Assembly (NCBI RefSeq): GCF_033115175.1
Contig: NC_084845.1
Span: 1,924,501-1,988,500 of the forward strand
Origin: Lepus europaeus
Lineage: Eukaryota; Chordata; Mammalia; Lagomorpha; Leporidae
DNA: 64,000 bases
Reading direction: 5' to 3'
The position numbers were made by a program, and so were the translations under genes. Under the pieces are notes generated by a model, which made no database searches, had not been told where the DNA came from, and saw only the letters and a list, made by a program, of their open reading frames with translations. Position 1 is the first letter of the stretch. Each line of letters starts with the position of its first letter. Below are positions 34,316-45,600 of this stretch, in pieces.

Positions 34316-34755
34316 TGGTAAGTTTCTAACATTTATTCAGTGAAAGAAATACACAAGAAGGTGTGGGCTTTATTTAGGGGAGAAAGAAGTCTAAAAGCAC
34401 AAGCTGGGTCCATACTAGGCAGAGAGAAGGCTGGGAGCCACAAGGAGCAAAGTCTGTGGTTAGGAGCAGCCGTAGGTAGCTTTGCGCAGGCAGGAAAGTA
34501 GAGGCAGAGGGCAGGGGCCTTTGGTGGCCGAAAGGCCACAGGCTTGAAGGTGCAGGACAGCAAGGGGTGGGGGTGTTGTGCCCAGGTGCTCCAGGCCTTT
34601 TATTCACTTCCAAAGAGGCGTGGTTACATAGTCCTATTGGCAGGTGGGTGTACAGGTAAGGTCAGGTAGAGGCATGAGATCACGAAAGGGTGGAGAAGGC
34701 ATGGTCTCCAACTCACAAATCTAATCAGTTTAATCCTATCTGCCTGCCTATAGCA
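34316..34755 (-). mobile_element. LTR fossil, family shared with 62002-62416
   Basis: On the - strand: TG start with 'taggcaggcagataggatta', a CCAAT-like stretch, 'gaataaaaggcc' as TATA-like box, 'aataaa' signals, and an end 'ttagaaacttacca'. It aligns over its whole length with the + strand copy at 62002-62416. No internal genes beside it, so a solo LTR. Retroviral class not resolved. Confidence 0.65.
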
Positions 34756-34894
34756 CTATTAACCATCATCATTACAGAAAGGATGAGAAAACATTTGAAC
34801 ACTTCTGAGTTTTTTCTTCCCTTCTTCCTTGACCCCACACCTGTTCTGTCAGTGCAGCCCCTCCCTCTACCTCAATCTCACACCACCTTTCTTC

Positions 34895-35119
34895 CCAGAT
34901 AGCTGCAACAGCCAGTGTTGGGGCAGGCGAAAGCCTGGAGCCAAGAGCTCCAATGTAGGTAATGGACCCAAACACTTGGGAAATCTTCTTCTGCTTTTCC
35001 CAGTCTGTTGGCAGGGAGCTGGATCAGAAGTGGAGCAGCCAGGACTAAAATAGAACCCATATGGGATGTCAGCATTGCAGGCAGAAGCTTTACCTGCAAC
35101 ACCATAAAGCTGATCCTGA
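34895..35119 (-). mobile_element. C-SINE, 5' part only
   Basis: Antisense C-SINE lacking its tail region: 'gatagctgcaacagccagtg' to 'aagctgatcctg'. Confidence 0.75.
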
Positions 35120-35134
35120 GACTCTTTTAACAAA

Positions 35135-35225
35135 CAGTATTTATTGTATTGCTTTTTTCACTGTTATCAGCCCTCTGTATCTGTGGATTTCATATTTGTA
35201 GATTCAACCAACCATGGATTGAAAA
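35135..35225. mobile_element. Probable Tigger-like DNA transposon scrap
   Basis: 'ccctctgtatctgtggattt' followed by 'gattcaaccaaccatggatt' and 'gaaaatatta' is the typical phrase of a TcMar-Tigger-derived repeat end. Confidence 0.5.
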
Positions 35226-35329
35226 TATTAGGGAAGGGGCAAGCATAGTGCTGTAGCGCCCAATGGGATGCCTGCACTGCAGACTGGGACTTTAACCTGC
35301 TGTGCCACCACGAAGGCCTCCAGTATTTG

Positions 35330-35728
35330 CATTTCAAAGTCCTGCCCAGACCCTGATGACCTTCTAGGTGGTCCCGTCCCTTCTACCTGGCCTGATAAAC
35401 ATCCTTCCTCTAAGGTGGGCACCCTAGAAGGAAGCCCCTAGGCTTCCTCTGAAAACCTCAGGAGAAAACTTGGAAAGGAATTTTTCTTATACACCCAACA
35501 AGTCCTTTGCTCTGGAGGAGAAAGGGGAAAGAGAAAAGACGGGAAGGCAAGACCCATCCCCCTTTAAAAACCTCAGCCTAAATGTAAACTAAGCCCTCTC
35601 TCAGGTTCTGTCTGCAGAGGTGCCCATGGATACTTGCAGATGTCCTACCCTAATAAACCTTGCTACTTTGCTTTCCACTGCTCTCTGTCTCACACCTGAA
35701 TTCTTTCTTGTGCAAAGACAAGAACCCA
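35330..35728 (+). mobile_element. ERV1-like LTR fossil
   Basis: A 'ctttaaaaacctcagc' promoter-like box, 'cctaataaaccttgctact' polyadenylation region and terminal 'ttctttcttgtgcaaagac' plus 'aagaaccca' give a gammaretrovirus-type LTR 3' end. The same terminal sequence occurs in reverse at 63942-64000. Old and broken. Confidence 0.6.
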
Positions 35729-35754
35729 CAGCTTTTCTCTGGTGACACTGGGAC

Positions 35755-35947
35755 AAAGCCAAGAGCTGGAAATTCCATCCAGCTCTCCTATGTGTGGGTG
35801 GCAGGACTCCAATTACTTGAGTCATCACCACTGCCTCCTAGGGTCTGCATTAGCAAGAAGCTGAACTCAGGAGCTGGAAGTGGGTCTCAAACCCAAGCGC
35901 TTCATGTGATGTTGGCATCTTAACCATTAGACCAAACACCTGTCCCC
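35755..35947 (-). mobile_element. Old C-SINE fragment
   Basis: Antisense old C-SINE: 'atccagctctcctatgtgtg', 'acttgagtcatcaccactgc', 'gatgttggcatcttaaccat'. Confidence 0.7.
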
Positions 35948-36149
35948 TACTCCTTTTTTGTAGTTGTAGAGATAGAAATTTATTTTCCGGGATGGTATGT
36001 CTGTGGATTTCAGCTGCTGCCTTATTTAATCCTTTCAGCATTAGGAGAAAGAATGGGGTCCTTCTTTTTCTCATTTTACAAATGAGGAAAGTACATTCAG
36101 AGTGGAGCTCTGAATACGCAAATATGTACAGCATTTAATGCAGATAGCC

Positions 36150-36840
36150 AATGTTCCAGGGTACAGAAACTGTTTACTTCCAATATATATCAAGTTTTTA
36201 ATAATGAATGTTTAAACTGGAGATCTGCTAAAGAGAACTGTTGGTCAATGGAGAAATCAGAAGAGCAGTTACAAATTATTGAGAACATAGTGACATTCCT
36301 CGATCCTTGATATTAACAAATTAATATATTTTAGTATTCAAGAAAGAATAAAAATAAATTATGCATTTTTAGAAGATTCCCAGAATCCCCCAAGAAAACA
36401 AATCAAATAATTGATAAAACTTTGAAGAAACCAAGAATTAAAAATAATAAATGTAAATGAAATATAACATATAATAAAAATAATAGCACTGGAACTTTAA
36501 GCTAATATTTGGAATGAGATGGGAGAACAATAGAAATATTGAAAATACTATAAAATAACATCATTGATTAAAAAGAATGAAATCACGTTAGATTTAGTAT
36601 TCTAAGAATACTGTGGTCCATAATATGTTAATATATTTCAGTTTCAAGCAAGTGGATTATTTTTCCAGAAAAACACTGTAAAAAAATTGGATTCAAGAAG
36701 TAGAAAACTTGAATAGACCAGTGACTATTGACAAAAAATGATTAAACAATTAGTTGACTTTAGAAAGCCTGATGCACAGATGGTTTTAATGGTAAAAATC
36801 ACTAAAAGAAAAGAGAAATGTTTCCCTCAAATGGCATCTT
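36150..36840 (+). mobile_element. Diverged L1 ORF2 remnant
   Basis: AT-rich, with ORF2-like sense phrases such as 'gaaaacttgaatagaccagt' and 'gcacagatggttttaatgg'. Limits uncertain. Confidence 0.5.
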
Positions 36841-37563
36841 TGTTCATGATTTCTTAGAGTGAGCATAGTGTTTATAGAAGTATATTTTACTTTGCTGATT
36901 AGAGAAGAAAAGAATAATTTTGAGGGAGAAAGTACAAAATTGCCTGTAAAAATCATTTACAATTTTACTGATCACAGACAGTATCTGGTGCAGTATTCCA
37001 GGATATGTTTCTGTGCTTTATATAGGCATATATATTGTATTATACACATTTATTTCCTGTTTTTTCCTCTTAATAGTATGATATAAATTTTCCCTACATC
37101 CATAATATAAATAAAAAATTACTGAGGTGCATGTAGATGAAAGGATACAGAATAGTTGTACAGTTCAATTTTCATAAACAATGAAAATATTTTCCTTTGT
37201 GTTTCATAAAGTTATTTTAGTTTATTGTGCTTTGTGGTTCCAGGCTGCTCTCCCTTCAGTGACATTTCTGACGTACTTCTAACTGTGCCTGTGGATTTTC
37301 TGGACCTGAGAATGGGCCAGAGGCATCATCTTTGTCTTATCTGTAGAAATCTCCCTGAATGTGTATTTAGGCATTTTTGTGAAATTTTTTGCTGTAGGTC
37401 ACTTCTACTCTACCGTCCAGCATTAATTGTGTGAACCGTTTGTGTATCTCTATGTAATTTCTGCAGGTCTGTATCGTTTTATTTGAAAACACTTTTGCCA
37501 CCTTCTTCATAAGTGTGGGAAGCCTGCCTTTGAGAGTACATCCATCCTATAAAGACCCAAGCT

Positions 37564-37948
37564 GTGAAGATGATGCATGTGACAGAAGTTTTGGATATCT
37601 TGAGGAATCCTCATATCTTTCATCTGCATGATCAAGAGGAGAATCCAGAAACTATCCATAGGAGAAACCTAGAGGCTGAAAATATTTCTCATAAGATATT
37701 TAAGTATTTTCAGTACTTATCGATGACTGGACCTCACCAAGCTGTAAGCCAAATCCAAGAACTCTACTGGCAGTGGCTACAGCCAGAGACACACACTAAG
37801 GAGCAAATAATAGATCAACTGGTGTTGGAGCAGTTTCTGACCACCTTGCCAGAGGAGATTCTGGCATGGGTGAGGTCAAAACAGCCCAAGAACAGCAAGG
37901 AGGCAGGAACCTTGGTGGAAATTTTCATCCAGGCACATGGGGAGAATG
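37564..37948 (+). CDS. ZIM2: ZIM2 SCAN-domain exon with start codon
   Basis: The exon follows acceptor 'taatttctgcag' (exon from 37467, 97 nt of 5' UTR). ATG 37564 has A at -3; a second in-frame ATG follows directly. The reading MMHVTEVLDILRNPHIFH leads into a SCAN dimerisation domain at about residues 35-120, with the hallmark HTKEQIIDQLVLEQFL core followed by TTLPEEILAWV. One usual Cys (LC.QWL) is Tyr here (LYWQWL). The exon ends in phase 1 at aat g, before donor GTGAGAG. SCAN domains mediate homo- and heterodimers with other SCAN zinc-finger proteins. The sequence differs clearly from the PEG3 SCAN domain as I remember it (KTLIKLRNLCLDWLQPETRT), so this is not a shared PEG3 exon. Confidence 0.88.
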
Positions 37949-38053
37949 GTGAGAGAGGGAAGGAACAACTGTCCTTTTCTTCCTACTGAATGTTTGCTGT
38001 ATGACTGGTGCATAGGATGAATTTAATATATTGAATAAATTAATGAAAGAATA

Positions 38054-38104
38054 ATTTTTAAAAGATTTATATATTTATTTGAAAGAGTTACACAGAGAAA
38101 GGAG

Positions 38105-38136
<32 letters not shown>

Positions 38137-38396
38137 GTCTTCCATCCAATGGTTCATTCACCAATTGGCCTCACTGGCTGGAGCTGCACTGATCCGAAGC
38201 CAGGAGCCAGGAGCTTCTTCTGGGTCTCCCACATGAGTGCAGGGGCCCAAGAACTTGGGTCATCTTCTACTGCTTTCCCAGGCCATAGCAGAGAGCTGGA
38301 TCGGAAGTGGAACAGCCAGGTCTCGAACTGTAGCCCATATGGGATGCTGGCGCTTCAGGCCAGGGCATTAACCTGCTGCGCCACAGCGCTGGCCCC
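38054..38396 (-). mobile_element. C-SINE
   Basis: Antisense C-SINE ending 'cacagcgctggcccc', flanked by 'aaagaataa'-like repeats. Confidence 0.9.
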
Positions 38397-39036
38397 AAAA
38401 GAATAAATTTTAATATAAAATTTAGTCTGTCTAATCTCATGTGAGATGGATGAAGCTCTGGGTTTGGGTTTTGCTTTTAATATGTATTCTCTTAGAGTAC
38501 CAGCCTCGTACTCCTCTTCCAACATACCTTATCCAGCCTAAAAAAAATACACAAAAAACAGATCTTCTGGAATCACTGATGGCATAAATATAAGTGTAAA
38601 TTTGGAGAAAATTGATATTTACATTAATTTTTCCATTTGAGAACAAAAAAGATTTGTTGAATGAATGGTTAAATTTTTTTTTGAAAGAAGGCATAAAATG
38701 TGAGAGATACAGAGCTTGGAAATTCAGTGTCTTCCAAAATTTACTGGTATCTTGGAAAATTAAATTACTGGATTGGAACTAGATTGGAGAGCATTTTAAG
38801 AATGATAGAAGAGAGTCATTCAGTCCTCATATTCCTTTGATTAAAAAAAAACTAAATACAAATCTAAGGCTATAGTTACAGTTCTTTCTGGAGGAAGGGC
38901 TGGAACATAGACAGGAAAGAAGCATTTAGTAGGTATAAATTATTGGGACAGTTGTAATTTTAAGGTTGGATAGTGAGTTCACAAGCTTCAATTATACGTA
39001 AGAAATATAAATGAATGAATTTAAAATTAAAATGTG

Positions 39037-39370
39037 GGCCAGCGCCGTGGCTTAACAGGCTAATCCTCCGCCTTGCGGCACCAGCACACGAGGTTCTAGT
39101 CCCGGTTGGGGCGCCGGATTCTATCCCGGTTACCCCTCTTCCAGGCCAGCTCTCTGCTATGGCCCGGGAAGGCAGTGGAGGATGGCCCAAGTCCTTGGGC
39201 CCTGCATCTGCATGGGAGACCAGGAGAAGCACCTGGCTCCTGGCTTCGGATCAGCGCGATGCGCCGGCCGCAGCGGCCATTGGAGGGTGAACCAACGGCA
39301 AAAAGGAAGACCTTTCTCTCTGTCTCTCTCTCTTTCACTATCCACTCTGCCTGTCAAAAAAAAAAAAAAA
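39037..39370 (+). mobile_element. Young C-SINE with target-site duplication
   Basis: Young leporid subfamily ('ccagcgccgtggcttaacag'), poly-A tail, perfect flanking 'attaaaatgtg'. Confidence 0.92.
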
Positions 39371-39459
39371 TTAAAATGTGGCCATTCATGGTTAAAGGCT
39401 TATAACATATCATGAAGTAAAGATTATGATTAATCCAGCTATGTGCATCTACATTTCTT

Positions 39460-39700
39460 AAAAGTAATTTTTAAAATACTAATAGTGAAAATGCTTAACA
39501 CTTAAAATGTATTATTGTAAGTGTTTTATGTATTAATTCATTTATTTTAACAGCCCTGTGACATAGATGTTGCCTTTAAGTGGTTAAGAAATTTCCTCAT
39601 GATTCTACAATTACTAATTGACCATCAGGATTTAGAACTAAGCTGCTGGCTCCAGCATTTGTATGCTTAGTTAAGGTGTTATACCACCTCAGGTATACTT
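39460..39700 (-). repeat. MIR fragment
   Basis: Antisense MIR order: 'gtaagtgttttatgtattaa', 'cagccctgtgacatagatg', 'gctgctggctccagcatttg'. A second worn piece is at about 40640-40780. Confidence 0.5.
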
Positions 39701-40234
39701 AGGGGATGTCTTAGAGAGGTCAAAAACTTGACCAAAGGCATATAACTCTGGTGGAGCTGGAGTTCAGGGGGGAAGGAAAGAATTCTCTGGGATCTGAAGA
39801 AGAAACAACAGATTAATGAAAGGTATTCTTAGAAAAGAGACCTAAGGCTTCTGAAGGAATTGTGCTCATCTTCCAGATCGATGAGTGAAAAGGGTGTAGG
39901 AAAGGCTACCATTCAAAATAACTATGTTACTATATAGGAAATATTTAATACTAATAAGAACCTTTAGAACTATAGATATTAGAGGGGACTTTCATTTTAC
40001 TTTAAAGCAGTGGGAAGACATTGAGGTATTTCAAACTGGGAAATGACCAGAACTGTCTTTTGGAGCTTGCTATATTGAATTGAGAAATCATTTCTGTGGT
40101 CTTTCTCTTACCATTTGAAGTTCAGTCTGCTTCTACCTCCCATGGCAAGATGGGGTGGCATAAGAGGGGCAGGTCACACTGTGGATACTGCCAGACAGAA
40201 CTCAATTCTATGTTTATTCCTCTCTCCCTTTGAG

Positions 40235-40314
40235 GTTTCCTTGCCCAGGACTCTGATCTTGCAGAAAAAAAGAACACAACCATATTAGAAAGTGTACAAC
40301 CTACTGGGCCCCAG
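40235..40314 (+). CDS. ZIM2: ZIM2 linker exon
   Basis: An 80-nt exon between acceptor 'ctctccctttgag' and donor 'cccag / gtgagt'. It completes the split Gly codon and reads GFLAQDSDLAEKKNTTILES..PTGPQ, leaving in phase 0. This peptide is the diagnostic match to human ZIM2 (GFLAQDSVPAEKRNTEML, from memory). In human the same exon is joined to PEG3-derived exons; here its phase fits the SCAN exon 2.3 kb upstream. It is too short to be found by open-frame length and is supported by phase, splice sites and homology. Confidence 0.88.
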
Positions 40315-41578
40315 GTGAGTCAGGTTTTCCTCCATGTTGATTCTCAGGTATGAGGATCTTACCTTCTTGATTTCTGGACCTTCTCTATTTAAGTAAATCA
40401 TATCCTTGTTTCTGTTAAGTCTTTATATAAATATCACCTAACTGAGCCTTTCTTCTGCATGCCCTACGTATGATTTTATTCTGACTTATACTTTGTATCT
40501 CCCTTCTCTGCGTTTTCTCTGTTGTACTTATCACTATTCCACATACTACATATTTAGTGCTTCTCTTCTTTTTATCTCTTAAATTACTTGGCTTTTAGTG
40601 TTGTATTTTATTCAAAACTACCTTCATGTGGCTTAGAATATTATTCTGCCCCTTTTTACTTAGGAGGGAATGGAGCAGGGAAGTTAAGCACTGTGCTAAA
40701 GGGTCCTGCGACTGTCACATTAGGCTGGTATTCTGACTTGCTTTAGAGTCTACATTCTTAACCACTTGGTTGTTGACTCCTTCAGTGCCATCTATTCTAG
40801 CTTAGATTGCCAAATAAAACAAAAACACAGAGAGCCAAGTAAATTTGAATTTCATATGAGCAGCAAATAAACTTTTAGCATAAGTATATCACATGCAATC
40901 TTTGGGACATAATTATGCTAAAATTATTTGTTTGTTTGTAATTCAAATTTAACTTGGCATACTGGATTTTGTCTGACCATCCTATTTCAGCTAAACTTCT
41001 AGATTTGGGAAAGTGGAGTTCATTGGGACGCATGATCAGGCTAGAATAGTCCAGAATATTCTTTACGAATGAAAGATAATATGTCCTACTGTGCAAGTGA
41101 TTCCTCTAAAATTTTGAATAATATTTTAATGAAGTCACAAACATAAAACTTTCACCTTATACTCCTTCAAGGTTTACAATGGAAAGGTTTCACTAACATT
41201 TACTGACTGCCTGCTTGTGTTACTTGTACTTGAGAATGAAAAGAATGTGCTTAGTACCATGTAGCTAGGTGCTGCTGAAGAGGACTTATTGCTGTGCCTG
41301 AGGGTTACTGTGAACTTAGCATTTACATTCTTGCTTGCTTGCTTAAGTGGCTTAAAATGCCCTTTTTCTGCCAAGCAGATCTGTGGTCATCAGTAACAGA
41401 AACTGTCTCAAAAATATTCCCATTTCTCTCAAGACTACACAACAAAGATGCAATTCTAGATCTCTGGTCTATGAATTAGAACACTTTGCAGCTTTCTGGC
41501 TGTCTGATCAGGCTCCTTCTCTCATCCTTACAATAATTCCTGGACGATGATCTTTTAAGAGTATTTATGGTGTTTTAG

Positions 41579-41752
<174 letters not shown>

Positions 41753-41857
41753 TAGATCTCAACTCTTTTAAGTCTTCTTATTAGTAATGGTGATTATTCA
41801 TGTCAGTGAATATTAACTCAGATCAGAGAGTATATTTTAATATACAACTCACTGTTA

Positions 41858-42115
41858 GGGGCCGGCACTGTGGCATAGTGGGTAAGGCCACTGCCTGCAG
41901 TGCCAGCATCCCATATGGGCTCTGGTTCGAGTCCTGGCTGCTCCACTTCCAATCCAGCTCTCTGCTGTGGCCTGGGAAAGCAGTAGAAGATGACCCAAGT
42001 CTTTGGGCCCCTACATCCGCATGGGAGACCCGGAAGAGGCTCCTGGCCTCCTGGCTTCAGATCAGCGCAGCTCTGGCTGTTTTGGCCATCTGGGGAGTGA
42101 ACCAGCAGGAGGAAG

Positions 42116-42162
<47 letters not shown>

Positions 42163-42225
42163 TCCTCTCTCTGTGTAACTCTCACTTTCAAATGAATAAA
42201 TAAATAAATCTTTAAAAAAAAAAAA
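41858..42225 (+). mobile_element. C-SINE with target-site duplication
   Basis: Sense C-SINE with a long (CT)n run and 'aataaataaataaatc' tail, flanked by 'ctcactgtta' and 'ctcaccgtta'. Confidence 0.92.
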
Positions 42226-42244
42226 CCTCACCGTTAATTGTAAA

Positions 42245-42490
42245 TAGGTAACATTAATTGGGCCCTTACTATATGTCAGACACTGGTCTAAGTGCTTTAC
42301 ATGCTTTAACTCCTTTGATTTTCACACTAGTCCTGTAAGGCAGGGGCATACTTCTTGTTGTTACTATTATTATTGTCATTTGACAGATAAAGAAAGTGAG
42401 TATAGCAAAGCTAAATTACTTGTCTAGATCTGGGATTTGATCTTGAGCAGTCTGACTCCTGAATCTGCTCTGATGTTCTGCTTGACAACA
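42245..42490 (-). repeat. MIR fragment
   Basis: Long antisense MIR: 'gggcccttactatatgtcag', 'ctggtctaagtgctttacat', 'tttgacagataaagaaagtg', 'gcagtctgactcctgaatct'. Confidence 0.75.
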
Positions 42491-42499
42491 GTGGTTTGC

Positions 42500-43930
42500 T
42501 TCTTCAGGTCTTAGTGCAACAGGAGAATTGAAATGATGGACTTTTTTTGAATGAGAAATAGAATTCTGAAAATTCTAGGTACTCTGAAGGCTTCTACTGG
42601 CCTCAGTCTTGAGAGTCAGAGATTGCCACTGCCTTTTGACATCTGTAGGCAGCATTGTTGCCCTTCCCACACAAATGAAAAGTCTTGTTGCCAGTGCTAG
42701 AATCCTCTCTTGGCAGCTTTTTTTGTTTGGGGGTGGGGGTGGGGGGTGGGGCTTGAGGTCTCTTGAAAAACAAAAGCAAACACCATTCCACTGGCAATAA
42801 CCTAGTGCTCTTGTCCTTTGAAGTCAGAGACCCAGTCAGGAGACAGGTGCACCTTACCTCAGACCTAGTATATGAATGTGTGATGTAACTACGATTTTTA
42901 TTGCTGCAGAGAACAGACTTTTCCAACATATTTTACTCTATTCCCTAATAAATGCCTTTTCCAACTTATTTTGTGGTCTTCCCTTGGTGACCACATTTTA
43001 TGACTTAAAAGACAGGATAAAATATCAAGAGAGTAGGAATAAATTCATTTTTTTTCTTTATTGCCTGTATGCAGTGACCTGGAGGCATTTCTATTTTCTT
43101 GTGAGCCCTTGGCTTCTTATAACACTAAAAGTCTTAAACAGAGTTCTTATGTGTCACCCAGGACATTGCTTTCCCAAATGTTGAATGAGTACAATGGGTT
43201 AAATAGGAGATGATTTTAGGTGGTACATGGACAACATGAAATAACCCAATCAGCCAGTTGTAAAGACCCCTTATTTGCTTTCAAACTCTCTGATTGTGTT
43301 AGCATGTCTCTGTATCTTGCTGATCTTCCCTTTAAGCAAAGAGTACAGACCCCAACCCTTGAGCCTTAACTAGGCAGCAGAAGCCAGCTAGCACTCAACA
43401 ACCTTAGTTTCAGTTGTATGTATTGTTATGTTTATTGTCTGTTTTGCAATTGGTATTAATTTCCATTTATAAAGTTGATCTGAAGCTTCCATTTAAAATT
43501 CGCATATTTAAGTTAAAAGGAGAAGTGATCTAAAGAAAAATATTAAATAACTACCACTATAAATGACATAGCTAAAACCAAAGTACAAGGGTCATTCATT
43601 AATTGTCAGCTAATTCATGATGTGACAAGTCTGTTATAGGTATTGGAGTAACAAAGTAAATGAGAATTCTGAGTCTCGTCTCATAGATGTTACATTCCGG
43701 TGGGGAGAGACAGGAAACAAGCAAGTAATAAAGTGTGTTCAAATGATTGTAATTTAGGAGACAAGGAGCTAAGGGAGCAGGAAGAGCAGCTTTTTAAGAC
43801 AAAGAGGGAATGGAGGTTATCACAGGAGGGAAAATCTTCACTTTTTGAGCCGCCACATCAAATTTCCCTTTGCTGAAGAAGAGTACATTGCTCTCTCAGT
43901 CCCTCTTTTTTAGTTTTCATTCAGTAACAG
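42500..43930. other. ZIM2 intron, unassigned
   Basis: No additional exon or clear repeat is identified here. A short G-rich stretch lies at about 42728-42750. Confidence 0.4.
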
Positions 43931-43931
43931 G

Positions 43932-44070
43932 TTTTCAACCTTGGTACTGTTGACATTTGGGGCCAGATAGACTGCGTGTTAAACTGCATCACTGCTTCCA
44001 CCCTCCAGAGGCCAGGAGCACCTTCTTTTCTCCCTCGGTGGTGCCACTTGAGGGATAGGTTGTTGAGAGC
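43932..44070 (+). mobile_element. MER5A-like hAT DNA transposon
   Basis: Sense MER5A phrases 'ttcaaccttggtactgttga', 'catttggggccagatag', 'ggtgccacttgagg'. It lies about 130 bp upstream of the KRAB-B-like exon. Confidence 0.65.
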
Positions 44071-44202
44071 CGTTGCTTTATAAATTTGGAAACAGGCTTC
44101 ATTTTACTCTTGGCGAGTTTGCTCTTTTCTTATTATCCTAAAGTCTTTAGGACCCGGTTTTAAGTTGCTGATCCCCCAAGTTATGTCTGCTTTCTTCAAC
44201 AG

Positions 44203-44340
44203 GGTACCAATTTGCTAAACCTGACATTATCTCATACTTGGAGGAGGAAGAGTCACGCACAATTGAAGAAGGTAGCAATGCAGGGATAGAGGAAGAGTCA
44301 CATGCTGTGGAAGAAGGCAGCAGTGCAGTGAGATGTCAAG
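44203..44340 (+). CDS. ZIM2: ZIM2 KRAB-B-like exon
   Basis: A 138-nt exon between 'ttcttcaacag' and donor 'gtcaag / gtgagt', in and out in phase 1. It reads (G)YQFAKPDIISYLEEEE, close to human ZIM2 GHQFSKPDIISRLEEEE, then two copies of an acidic 15-residue unit (EEESRTIEEGSNAGI and EEESHAVEEGSSAVR) and CQ. Human has one unit-equivalent, so the exon has grown by 45 nt in this lineage. Confidence 0.9.
44244..44333 (+). repeat. ZIM2: 45-bp in-frame tandem duplication in ZIM2
   Basis: Units 44244-44288 and 44289-44333 begin with the same 13 bases (gaggaagagtcac) and match at about 35 of 45 positions. The divergence means the duplication is not very recent. It is in frame and keeps the acidic character. 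Confidence 0.85.
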
Positions 44341-44944
44341 GTGAGTAGTGAGAGGAAGCCCGTGGATATGGAATCAGGGGAAGGCAATCCCTGTGCCCAG
44401 GGATATGCAGGAGGAGTGCAAGATACAGGGCGCATGCTGCTAATATGCTCTTACTTCAGGGGCTCTTTCTCTTGAACACCTTCTTAATCTCCTTTCCATG
44501 TCTTCCTACAGCATAAATTCCTCTCCTGTTTTGCACTAGGGAGGCCACTTTCCCTTTCTTTAGTGTTCCAGTCCCTTCATTTATTTGTCTTCTTCATGCA
44601 ACTACTAATCATAGTTCTTTCCTCTTTAAATTAGACAAGCAAAAAGCCTGAGTGTGATAGTACTTCTTTTTTCTTAATGCCTCCCATATTCGCTCACACC
44701 AGCTCCTCAGAATTACTGACATCCTTTCCTTTCATTTCCTCCCTTCCCTTGTTAGCCTCTGCCATCTGGCTTCTATCACCCCACTTCTGCCAACATCTAT
44801 ACATACACACTTTGTTCTAAGACTTCCACAGAAGTGTTCTGCACCTACATCCTATGGCTCAAGAACAAGAACCTTCTAGTCTTTACCTTCTCCAAACTTT
44901 ATGGCTGCGATCTGATAATGTTTAGCATCTTCATGAAATCTTCT

Positions 44945-44976
44945 TTAACAATTATTTATTTATGTATTCATCTGAG

Positions 44977-45025
<49 letters not shown>

Positions 45026-45075
45026 CCATCTACTGATTCACTTTCCAAATGCCCAGGATAGCTGGGGATGGACAA
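44945..45075 (-). mobile_element. C-SINE 3' fragment with (GA)n
   Basis: Antisense C-SINE tail and (GA)n run (about 44983-45022), then 'ctactgattcactttccaaa'. The head is missing. Confidence 0.75.
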
Positions 45076-45600
45076 AAACACACTGTTCCTCAACAATAGA
45101 GACAAGGGATATAAAGGATCTTCAGATTTCAAATCTCAAAATGTCAATTTCACTCCTATGCATTACATTTTCAGTACTCTATTGTTACCACAGAACAGGG
45201 ACAACATATGGTATCTGTCTTTTTGGAACTGGCTTATTTCACTAAGTATAATGGTTCCCAGTTGCATCCATTTTATTGCAAAAGACAGAATTTTTTCTTA
45301 CTGCTAAGTAGTATTCCATAGGATATATATATATGTATATACATACATATATATATATATATATATCATAATTTCTTTATCCAGTCTTCAGTTGATGGAC
45401 ATCTGGGTTGAATCCTTATCTTAGCTATTATGTATCGAGCTGCTATGAACATGGGGGAACAGATAACTTTCATCTGGTGATTTCATTTTATTTGGGTAAA
45501 TTTCCAGGAATAGGATTGCTAGGTTAAATGGTAGATCTGTTTTCAGATTTCTGAGGTATCTCTAGAAAGACCCTTATGACTGTTATATGGAGATTGAGAT
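45076..45600 (-). mobile_element. L1 ORF2 3' region, antisense
   Basis: Antisense L1 phrases: 'actggcttatttcactaagt', 'agtagtattccataggatat', 'ttgatggacatctgggttg', 'ggaataggattgctaggtta'. An (AT)n tract at about 45325-45366 lies inside. Confidence 0.8.

Noticed and set aside
37225-37434. 69-codon frame upstream of the SCAN exon (MCFVVPGCSPFSD...) as an earlier coding exon
   Set aside because: No domain, and it is closed by a stop before the SCAN exon acceptor; no matching donor of the right phase was found.
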